NCBI GenBank assembly: GCA_021397835.1
Contig: JAJFZO010000863.1
Location: 1,116,001-1,180,000 of the forward strand
Length of the DNA: 64,000 nt
DNA from: Moringa oleifera
Lineage: Eukaryota; Streptophyta; Magnoliopsida; Brassicales; Moringaceae
Direction: 5' to 3'
The position numbers and the translations under genes were made by a program. This document shows, piece after piece, positions 35,401 through 46,139 of this stretch (positions within the stretch are counted from its first letter, which is position 1; each line of letters starts with the position of its first letter). Under the pieces are notes generated by a model. That model did no database searches. It had not been told where the DNA came from and saw nothing but the letters and a program-made list of their open reading frames with translations.

Positions 35401-37568
35401 GATCACTGTCTGAAAAAAAAAACAGTGAGTAACAAAAATTTTATTGTTGTTAATTCCTTAAAACTTGAATCCTCCATTCATGCACATCTTCTTCTAACTT
35501 GTTAAGGTTGTTCATCTTTTATTTCAATTGCTTATTGGTCATCATATACCTATTGTATAAGCTATTACACTACAAGAAAACAAAAGAATTTTACAAAAAA
35601 AATTCAATGCAAATAATTGATGTGAGAAAATTATTATTTTCTTATGAAATATTGCAACAAAATTAATTAGTAGTGAGAATTTTAAATTTCAAGAAAAATT
35701 TCAACAAAATATGACATTTGAAAAAGGGTATATGAATATTCCGTTGAAAATACCATAAGACAGTTGAAAAAAAAAGGTATTTGTGATCTATATTTATTAA
35801 TGTAAAGAATAATACAATTTTATTTTAAAAATTTTTGAAATTTTAAAAAATTTTCAACTAAAAATATCGTGAGGATCTTGATTGTATATTTCAATAAAAT
35901 GTTTCCATAAGAATAAGTTTTTTTTTCTAATTTTTTATGATTTTTTATAAAAAAATGGATAATTTTCTAATGAAAATTCAATTGGAATGTGAATTATAAA
36001 ATTTTTATAATACATTCTATGAGAAAGTACATATATAAAACATTAATTTTTTTCAAATAAATTTAATATATGATATTTGAAGAAAATTCTTAAGGAAATA
36101 GCCGAAGGAATATGTATTACCCAATTCCTATGAAATTTTTCTAAAAATTTTAAAAAACTATCCCAATTTTCTTGTAAAATAATCCTTAAGAATGGATAAA
36201 AAAATTGAATTCAAAATATGTAAATTAGGTGGGAATTGTATTTTGAATTAAATTTTTTTCAGATAAGATTCTAATGGAATTTCCCTAAAAATTTTCAGAT
36301 ATTGAATTTAATTGAGATCTTGCTCACAATTGGAAGGAAAAATTTAAGTGTTAAATATTTTTTAATAAAAACAAATGTTATGTGAAGATTAAAAAATTTT
36401 GAAATTGTAATTTGATTTATTTTAGCATTGTAAGTAATGTATATTTACATTATTAATTAAGTATTGCTTAAAAAAAATTATATATATATATATGATATTG
36501 TCTAATGAGAAGATTTGAATTATGTATAAAAATTATACTTCATTTTGATAGGATATAATTGCTATTTTTAATTCAAAATAATTATTTAAATTAATTTAAT
36601 AAAAATTAATAAATATTATAAAATAATAATTTTCATAATATTTAAGTATTGTAATTATTGTATACCCACAATTATTAATTATAAGAATGATATATATATA
36701 TATATATATGTTTATTGGAAATTTTTGACTTGCACGTATAAAAAGTTATATTTAGTTGAATAATATATATTCGATATTTTTAATTAACAATTAAACTTGT
36801 AAAATAATTAAAGAATAATTTATTAAAATTTGTAAAAATATTGATAAATTTTAAAACTTTTAAATTTTGTTAACCTAATATATCACAAATTTATGGTATG
36901 GTGAGATGAATTGATTAGTAATGATGATTTGAATTACATTCAATTTAATTTTAATTAATTATATTTTATAACAATGTAAAGTCTTATAAATTATTATTCA
37001 GTAAAGTGAAAATCAAATTAATTTTAATCCATAATAATATATGTTGTATGAATTGTTATAACAAAATGAATTATGTATAGTATAAAAGAATATGTACATA
37101 ATTATTTATAAGTTAAGTTATAAGAGATTAACTATATGATTTAAATATTGTCAAAAGAAATATTTTATGTTGGAAAGTAAGTTGTGAATTAAAATTATAT
37201 AAATTGGATGTATAAGGTAAATGATATAAATGTTACTTATGATATAAATTGGATGTATGAAGATTTCAACGAAATATTCTAACAGTATTTATTGTTGGAA
37301 TATTCTGTTAGAATTATAAAATAAAATGATGTCATTTTGCTAAGGTATATAAGATCTTGTTTAGAAAAGTTAGGATTTTTACCCTCACATATAACCACTT
37401 CTTCTTTCTTTGTAGTCGTCGAAGGGTGAAGGGTGGGTTTTCCATCATTTGACCAAATTTCTTTATCTAAGGTTGTCTTCTTTCTTTCTTTCTTTTTTCT
37501 CTTTCTTTTTTTTTCTTTTTATTTCTTTCTCTCTCTTTTAACATTGTATAGTGTTGTGATTGAAAAAT

Positions 37569-38020
37569 TTAGGGTTTTTGCACAATTATTCTCTCGATAT
37601 CTTTAGGGTTAGGATTAAATAATTTTTGAAGGTGTTTCAGATTTTATCTTCATCAAATTTGGGGGTTTTTAATTGTCGGCATAACAACTTAAGGTGTTTT
37701 AGGGTTAAACACAAATATTTTAAAGTGTTTTTTAAGTTTAAACCATCAACTTAGGGAGTTTTTTGAGTTTTGGTTAAATAATATATATATAATTTTTTAT
37801 GATTTTGGGTTTTCACACAACAATTTTAAGGTTTTGAAATAGAAATTATTATGGGCTCTTCAGGTTTTATATACATAAAATTTGGGGGTTTTTTTATTTG
37901 TGGTATAACAATTATCTTAATTTTGGATTTTTGGTTTTATGTACAAATATTTTTAAGTGTTCTTTATATTTAAACACATCAAGTTCAGGTTGGAGCACAT
38001 TAACTTTGTTTTAGAGTTTA
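37569..38020 (+). repeat. Two-copy 223-bp tandem duplication inside the CACTA element
   Basis: The marker aaatttgggggttttt is at 37655 and again at 37878, 223 bases apart. Flanking words also repeat in order (gggttttt-gcacaa / gggttttcacacaa, ataacaac / ataacaatt, acacaaatattttaaagtgtt / tacaaatatttttaagtgtt). Copies are about 75% alike by eye. Confidence 0.7.
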
Positions 38021-39589
38021 GGTTCTTCTTCACTAGTGGAAGCGTATTGTCTCATGTTACTAATTACTATTTCTCTACATTTTCACATTATGATACAATT
38101 TTTGTTCTTAATAGTGATTTGGTAATTACTTGTTTATATATATTGATTGTGAATTGGTATATATATAGTATCATCACTATGATTTGAGATAAGTAACTAA
38201 GAATTAGAAGTAGAAAACAAGAATAAGAATAGGGAATAAACTAATTAGAGGCTTAGTTTCTTTATATTGAATTTGATGACTATTGCATATATTTTGTTAA
38301 CCCTAACCTTAACTCAATACTAGATTTAATGATTTAATGTTATTCTTATAGTGTGGCTGTTACAACATGATATTACTATTGATCATTATCCAAAGTATCC
38401 TCACATTGCAATACCAGCTTGTTGACATATTTGTTATACTTTTAACTTATAATGGTATATTCTAGTTATTGTTTGATTTTTAATGCATAACTTGAGTTTT
38501 GAGTTTGGATTTAAGTTTTCTATTGCACACAATTCCTGTGAACCAAGAGATAAATAGATAAGGAAATAAGAATATAGCGTATTACTTAAAATATAAAAAA
38601 ATTTAGTAACTGTGTATTGTAATTTTATTATTTAATACACGTGTACGTACATATATATATATATGTGTGTATTTACATATGTATGTATACATACATATGT
38701 GTATATACATATATAAATTAAGTAATTTTTTATAAGAAAAATTATAATAGTTAATTATATTATTTAATTGACATTATTATTATGTATAAACAGTGAATAC
38801 ATTTTTGATAATATAATAAGCTTTTTATATAAAAATTACACTTTTATTTATAATATATTTTAAATATTTTAAATATTATTATGGTAATCATATATATTTT
38901 TTTAAAAAATGACATAGCACTTGTCATAACAAAATTTCAGTAAATATTTAGTGTAATTTAAATTTTATGATATGAATCTTGAATTGGAATCTTCGTCAGC
39001 CTTTACATCATATATTTATAAAAATTAAAATTTTTATAACAAAAATTGAAATAGTTAATAATTATAAAAATTATTTTAATTTATTGTTATTATATATATT
39101 TTTATAGAATGAGAATAATTATAGTGTTAAGCTATAGTAATTTTTACAACAACCATAAGAAAAGTTAATAAATATTAATTAATTATCTTTATCATTATAT
39201 TTTTGCTAATCATATTTTTAAAATTTATTATAGTATGAGAATGATTATATGCTATTTATTTTAAGTATAAAAATAAAAATAAGAATAATTAATAATTATA
39301 AAAATTAATTGAGTTTAATGTTATTATATTTTTTATTCTGATTTACTAAATTCTTTTTACATTATAAGAAGTTTGTTTTTTATTATTTTAATATATTAAT
39401 TTTAAAGATACGATTTTAATAAAAACAAAAAATTATTTAAAATAATATTTCTTTTACATCTACTTCTAAATTTTTCACCGAAATATTATTGTTGAAAAAG
39501 TGTGTTTTTTTTTTATTTCAAAATTTTTACAAAATATTTTTATAAATTAAATTATTTAATTTAATAATAAATTAAATATTTTTTATATA

Positions 39590-39960
39590 CCAATTCTTAC
39601 TAAACTTTTTATCAAAAATAAATCATAAGAATTTTTATTTCAATAAAATTTTAAAGGAATTGTTTTAAAAAAAATTGAAAATTCCCGCGAAAGTACTATC
39701 ATTAGAAATTTTTTATTTTCTTATGCAATAAAATCTATAACAATTTTTATTTCAAAAAAATTCCAATGGAACTTTTTTCGAAAGAATATTTTAAAATTCT
39801 CATGGAAATAATACTGTAAGAATATTAAACTTTCTTATGAAAAGATTTTCGTAAGAATTTTCATTTCAATAACATTCAAAAATGAATAGTTTTTCAAAGA
39901 TATTATTCGAAATTCTCGCAGAATATCTATCGTAAGAACTATCATATAAATTTTAACAAT
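39590..39960 (+). repeat. Degenerate subterminal repeats of the CACTA element (about 115-120 bp units)
   Basis: Three loose copies share cataagaatttttatttcaat, a gaa-ttg/gaact-ttttt middle and attctcgcgaaa-like ends followed by tactatcgtaagaa. Such arrays are typical transposase-binding zones of CACTA elements. Confidence 0.6.
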
Positions 39961-40310
39961 ACAACTTTTCGTGACTATCTTCATTGAATAATCAATTTTA
40001 TATTATTTTGATAGAAAAAGTTATTTTTATGGATTTTTTAATGGTATTCACAACCATTGGAATTTTTTAAAAATTAATATCTTAAACAAATTTATTACAT
40101 AAACATATTAATATTCCAACAAAAGCATCATTTGAATGTCATCAAAATTATTCCAACGGTATTTGTTTCTATTGAAAATTTTCTTTTCTTATGCCATTTG
40201 TTTAAACGACTTCATTTTCAAGAGAATTTTCCTTAAAATTTTACATTTTAACAAAAATTATAGAAAATTCTAATTATTTTTGTCCATTAGAATTTTCTGA
40301 TGTTGTAGTG

Positions 40311-41509
40311 CTATCTTCCATCTTCTTTGCACCATCAAAATTAGCTTGTACAATTTATTGTTTGGTATTATTTTTATCCTAACTTTAGTCTTCATATATA
40401 GCTCGAAAATTATATTTTTAATCATTATATAAATCAATTAATCATACAAGAGGATAAGAACAAAGAATAATCATAAAACCTTAGCTTATTTTACTTATCC
40501 TTAAGTTAATCCGAATCACTCTAACTCAACTTGTCAACTTGTTTGTCTAGTTTTTCTTTTTTAGTTCTTTTTTTTTTTTGTCTTTTTTGGCCTAAATTTC
40601 ATGCAAAAGAAGAATAGTTACAGAGACTTTATTTAATTTGTAGATATGAGATTTTTAAGAAAGAAAAATGGTAAGATGATTATTATTTCTTGGTACATCT
40701 AATTTGAATATTTTTAATATTTAAATTTTCCAATAAGGTTCAGTTTTGATAAAATTAAAATACTAAAGCCTGTTTAGATACTTTTTGAAAGTAAAAGTTT
40801 GATTGGAGAGAGAAGGCAAAACTTAAGGTTTTAAATAATATTTACCTTATTGTCTTTTAATTCTTATAAAATTTTGATTCACTCCCTATAATTCGTGTAA
40901 TTCATAGTATGCCTAGCACACTTTTAAATATTGACAACAATCTTTTAAAATTTATGTAACCTATACATAACAATTCTCAATAAGTATCAAGTGCATAGTT
41001 TATATATTGAAACACATCAATATATATATGACTACATGTGTGCCTATAGTCATGATATGTAAATGTAGTGAGAGTGGGGACATTACATGATTAATCTACT
41101 ACTAAATGTGATTGACCTTGATGAAACAGAAAGCATTTTAAATTATCTCTTTTTCAAAGCCTTGAATCATTTTAAGGAGCTTAATGTGAGAAAAACATTT
41201 GTTACCATTCATGGTAATAGGAGAAAAGTATCTTTAATTAGGCTTGAGCAATTTAGGTGTAAGAAGGTATTTTAATTTGGAGTACTTTAAGGGTAGGATG
41301 ACACTTTTATGTTCGTAAGAAGGATATTTTCTTATTTTTGAATGTTTACTTATTTATGAATGTTTATTTATTTATGGATATTTAATTATCTATAAATGTT
41401 CTTTTATCTATGGATATTCATTTTAAGTAACTTGAGAGTAGTAAGACACTTTTATTTTATAATTCTTAAATATGTTCTTGTTATAAAATTATATTATAGA
41501 TTTTATCTA
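40311..41509. other. Intergenic, no gene recognised
   Basis: AT-rich. A plus-strand frame at 41087-41275 (62 residues, FFKALNHFKELNVRK) is not recognised. It lies just before the Harbinger remnant and may belong to the same element. Confidence 0.4.
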
Positions 41510-42770
41510 CAATGGACATTGATAATGTTTAATTGAAAGATGATGCTTGTGCCTTTGATGAATCTTCATCTGATTCAAGTGATGATGAATTAGTTAAACT
41601 ATTCATAATTGATATAATTTACAATCATTGTCAAAAATTTTTAAATAAAAAGAAGGTTCAGACATCACATTAATTGGTCATATATTTTTTTGTTAATGTA
41701 ATAAGTGAATATGGAATGGTTTGTTTTGAGTTATTCTAAATGAAAAAAAATATTTTTTTAATTTTTATAATGAATTGAGAGAAAAATGTTACCTAAATGA
41801 CTCAAGGAATGTGCTTCTTGAACATAATGTTAATCATAGAGTAATATGATCAAATCACTTTTAGCATTCCACAAAAATAATTTCTCATTATTTTTAAAAA
41901 GTATTAGAACCAATATATCGATTATGAAAATATTTGCTAAAACAAGAGTTTGTAGAATTACTTGATAAAATTAAAAATAACCCAATGTATTATCTTTCAT
42001 TCAAGGTATGAATTTTATTGATTATGATATATATATATATATATATGTTCTATTTATTTTTTGGTCTGTTTTTTTTTTTAATTTAAGTTACATTTTAGAA
42101 TTGTTTAGGTGTAATTGATGATATACATATAAGTGCATGGGTTCCTACTAAGAAACAAATATCATTCAGAGGCAAAAAGATAATTATCACTCAAAATATT
42201 ATGTGTTTTTGTTATTTCAATATGATGTTCACATATGTGTACTTAGGATGGGAAAGAAGTGCACATATTCTGTTTTCTTGGATGTAGTTACTAATCTAAA
42301 CCCAAAATTTTCTTGGCCATCTTGCGGTGAATGCTATATTATTAAAATTGTCTTATGTTAGTGAAATAAATAATGTATATATTAAAAGTTAACATATAAT
42401 AAATTATATACAGAGTAAAGAGTTGTGAAAAGTTATTTAATTATAAGCACTCATTTGACGATAAGCATTGCTTTGGAAGCTAAAAAAATAGATTTTCTAT
42501 TTTGAAGTTAATGCCTTCATTTAAACCTTCTAACTAACAATTTATAGTAATAACATGTTATGTTATTCATAATTATACACATAGTAGATTTACATAATGA
42601 TTTATTTAGCATGTAGGAAGATATGAATCTCATAAAAATAGAGGTTATGAATGGAACTTCTAGCATAGAAGGAACAAGCTCTAGAGATGATAATTTATCA
42701 ATATTATTTGATCAAGTGCAATAGAAAATGGCATTATATCGTGATTATGTTGCAAATTAGATGTGGCCAT
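41510..42770 (+). pseudogene. PIF/Harbinger transposase (DDE_Tnp_4 type), decayed
   Basis: The reading starts near 41513 with an acidic Ser/Asp-rich segment (ESSSDSSDDE), then CYLNDSRN-like and LLEHNVNHRVI (about 41790-41860). An exon ending NPMYYLSFK|gt at about 42006 is followed by an intron, and the acceptor at 42103 opens NCLGVIDDIHISAWVP. This block and SFRGKK, TQNIMCF and YLGWERSAH are the signature of plant PIF/Harbinger DDE transposases; the first catalytic Asp is kept. A C-terminal tail with MALYRDYVAN lies near 42730. Stops and frameshifts disable it. Ends of the element were not found. Confidence 0.75.
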
Positions 42771-43160
42771 AATGTTACTAACTTTGCAGTTTAGTTCATT
42801 CAATTGAATTTGTCAAGTTGTAGTCTATACTTTACATAAATTATAATTTTATCTATTTTAAATGTTATTTTATATTTATTTTTAAAAAATTTATTTGCAA
42901 ATGACTTGTGATATGATTTTCTTTATTGTTATTTTTCAAAAAAATTCTTAGAAGTTCATACAAATTAGGATTATATTGAATTATCAATCTATACTTTATT
43001 TCGTTTAATTTATTGTTAAAAATCAACTAATATTATATTAAAGACACTCTTTTTTTTTATACCGAAACTTCTTAAATCATCTACTTCATATGTTAACTTG
43101 TGTCTTCACGTTGTTAAAACTGAAGTATTTCATATGCTATTCTCAAAGGAGAATGTTTTT

Positions 43161-43322
43161 CATAAATTAGTAGTTAATAACTAGTAAGAGTTCTATTACA
43201 TATTGTATGTCAATAAATTTCATAAATTAGTACTTAGTAACTAGTAAAAGTTCCATTACATACTGTATGTCAATAAATTTCATAAATTAATACTTAGTAA
43301 CTAGTAAGAGTTTTATTACATG
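43161..43322 (+). repeat. 60-bp tandem repeat, 2.7 copies
   Basis: Copies of cataaattagtasttartaa...tgtatgtcaataaattt begin at 43161, 43221 and 43281, an exact 60-base period with few differences. The last copy is cut after 'tattaca'. Confidence 0.9.
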
Positions 43323-45300
43323 TGCATTCAGGGTATAGGTGCACCACTTACGAGAAAGAACCCCAAGTTAGTAAAGTAATTAATCAAAGACAAGTAGTTC
43401 CTCAGTCCTTCCTCCGATGCCTCCTATTCATTCTTCTTCATTTCATCATGTTTGTTATGTTGTTCTATTCATAGGTCCCAAGCCCTTCTTAGAAAGCCCT
43501 CCTCCCTCTCAAAAAAAAGAAGAATGCTGCTTCTTAATTGAATGAACATTGTAAGAACTTTTCTAACTAACACCTGTATGTCAATAAAAATTATAATATA
43601 TTCCTTGAAGGCTCATAAACACAATCACAATGTATTAAAAAATAAAATGTTAAAAAATACAATAATAAGAACTTAGCAAACACAAGTATTTTATATATCT
43701 CTTAAAAATATATTTAAGTGCTTTTTTATAATCAACAAAATTATTAGACGAGGTTAAAAAAATTATAAATCAATAAAAAAGATTTAAAAAATTATAAATC
43801 ATAAAATGAAGTTAAAAAATTACAAATTAAATGAGTTCTTTATTTTTTTTCTTAGAAAAAATTTACCAAATGAATTTTTTTGTTTTCTAATTTTTAAATT
43901 ATTTTAAAAATAATATTATCAAATAAGTTTTTTTCTTTTTTAGGAATAGTTTTTAAAAATTACTTTTAAAATAATTTTTAAAAACAAAAATAATTAAACA
44001 TAATCAAACACTCCCTAATTTTTTGTCTCAATTTCAATTAAGTTTTATTATCCATTATTCAAAGATATAGTAAATTAATAAGATATAAAATAATTTTAAA
44101 TACATTTTAATTTTATAAAAAAATTAAATTAACTATAACGTGACATTGAAAAACAAATCATAGGATTGTTATCAGAACAAATAATACTGATGAGATTACA
44201 AATGTTTGTCAGCCACTTTAAACATCTAACCTTCTTTTAGATACGCAAGATTATATTTATGCCTTCAATAAGAAAATGGAACCTCATACCCATGTTTAAG
44301 CTCGCGGATAAGACACAAGGTAGTTAAAATTAGAGAAAATGTGTCTTTGAGTGGGGTGGATAGTCAAATGTGTTACTACCCTTAAGCCAGACTTAAAGTC
44401 CCCACATGGCTTTAGAGAGAATTTTAAAGTCAAAAGCTTCCTAAGCCGCAGCTATGGTTTAGGTTACATATCCATTTGTCCGCCTTTAACAACAACGAAA
44501 TTATGAAAAATGTCTTGATGGCTAATTAATATATTATTACCATATCGTAGAAGGGATTAGGATGGACATTTATTGCTAATCAGTTTCCATTATTTTCTTG
44601 GCTGGGCTTGCTGCATAGATTTTTCAACTCTCACTCGTACATTATTGTCTCTCAAGGGAAGCTCTATAACCTGGGCCAATTAAGGGGATCTTTCATGAGC
44701 TATCGTTGTCCACGACTCGATAAGTTGGCTCGGTGCAATTGGCTGGAGAAATGATGCGATCATTACAAACCTTGGTGCAGTCGGCTATAATGCAGGTGCC
44801 AACCGAGTCCATGAGGATGCTCGTGTTCACAGCTAAGATATAAGCCATGGTAAGAAAACTCTTAACTCCGTGGTGAAGTTTGAGTTCTGCTCAATAATTT
44901 TGAATCACTTTCCCACTTGGATGTTTGCCATGAAAGAGTTCAACCTAGTCGATACAGAGGGTTTTCTCTGCTCTTATGGGAGTCACCATTACCAAAACTC
45001 AAGAACAACCTTGTTCTCTTTTTTTTTTTTTTTGTTTTTTCTTCCCAGCTTAGTTGGTTTTCAGCTTTTAAGTACTTAGCTTTGACGTTTCTTGGCGAGA
45101 AGATGAGAGTTTTGAGTGGTGTGGGTTCACGGTTTGAAGAGGAAAATGATTCCGTGTAGGGCTGGTTGTCTCTTTTTAGGTGAAGATATCTACTCTCGAT
45201 AGTCCATGCTTGTCCAGATTAACTCGGCCTGAACCTTCAAGGAAGGCTTAAAACATATGGGCTTATGATTTGAATGTTATATGCTAACCATACTGGCTTA
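43323..45300. other. Intergenic, no gene recognised
   Basis: AT-rich to 44200, then more balanced sequence. A plus-strand frame at 44697-44838 (about 45 residues, ending at a stop) and frames at 44870-45159 have no recognisable features. A poly-T tract lies near 45020. Confidence 0.4.
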
Positions 45301-45600
45301 AATATCAAGTTAATTAGGAATAGTGAAGAAAGAGTTTAGGGCTTAACAGAGCACAACGTAAGTCCATTATCATTCTTTGTTAAACAGAGCTTATACATGC
45401 TCCTCTGTAGCTCGCTGATCATCACCTTTAGACCTTTGTCTCTTGTTACTTAAATGTTAAGTTAATTAGGAATAATGAATAAAGGGTTTAGGGTTTAATA
45501 GATCTCAACGCAAGGCCATTATCACTCCTTGTTAAGTAGAGCTTATACATGCTCCTCCGCTCGCTGGTCACTGCCTTCAGACACAGTCCATCTTATTATA
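45301..45600 (+). repeat. 152-bp tandem duplication
   Basis: The copy at 45301-45452 is repeated at 45453-45600. Shared words in order include agttaattaggaata, gggtttagggttta-like sequence, ccattatca, ttgttaa and gagcttatacatgctcctc. By eye they are about 80% alike. No coding frame. Confidence 0.8.
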
Positions 45601-45741
45601 CCTAATTAATTAATGAAATTAATCCATCAGGGAATTTGAACATTGTTGAAGGTTATATACGCCATATTCTAATACTTTCTTACATGAGCTGGAGTGTATT
45701 ATGAAATTGAATATGCTATATGTTTGGTTTTGATGCTTCAG

Positions 45742-45812
45742 GTTTGTTTTGGTTGCTCTAAGTACATTTTAAAACGCATTACTCTGGAAGATGGGAAGAG
45801 GCCTGCCAAAAG
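45742..45812 (+). other. Exon-like fragment of unknown origin
   Basis: A 71-base open stretch is flanked by a good acceptor (gatgcttcag) and donor (aaaag|gtatgcc) and reads CSKYILKRITLEDGKRPAKR, a protein-like composition unlike the surrounding DNA. No neighbouring exon was found. It may be an orphaned exon from a gene fragment. Confidence 0.25.
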
Positions 45813-46139
45813 GTATGCCTTCGTAATTTAGGCATTCATGATCAAACATGTTTGGAGTAATTTACATTATTTGTCTTCACTATCAGAAGTTGTTGAATTC
45901 TTGCACAACAATAGTAGCTTGAGGTGGATTGACCTGTTTGTTTATATATCATGCTGAACTGTGCAGCTTTAAACTTAGGCGAATGAAGAAGTATATATTT
46001 ATTTATTTGATTGCTCACAACTTTCATATTGATCGTTAAAGGTTACATTCTTTTATAAAATTGTCCAAGCTTAGGGGCATGAAAATTTGATGGTTAAACT
46101 TAGTTTTGATTATAGTGATGATTATGATGATCTCATAAA

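Larger units (their letters stand above)
35568..40310. mobile_element. Non-autonomous CACTA element, 4.74 kb
   Basis: The left end reads CACTACAAGAAAA and the right end, on the minus strand, CACTACAACATCAGAAAA. The first eight bases are identical and both then run into A-rich sequence. Flanking bases are tta and cta, an imperfect 3-bp duplication. Both flanks inside the ends are filled with degenerate subterminal units containing aagaattttcattt and aaattctcgcg. No transposase (TNPA/TNPD-like) frame is visible in any phase, and the longest open frame is 76 codons. The internal 37.4-38.0 kb holds a pyrimidine tract and a 223-bp duplication. Confidence 0.75.

Noticed and set aside
35561..40313. 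3-bp target duplication of the CACTA element
   Set aside because: Flanks are tta and cta, one mismatch in three; too short and imperfect to count as support.
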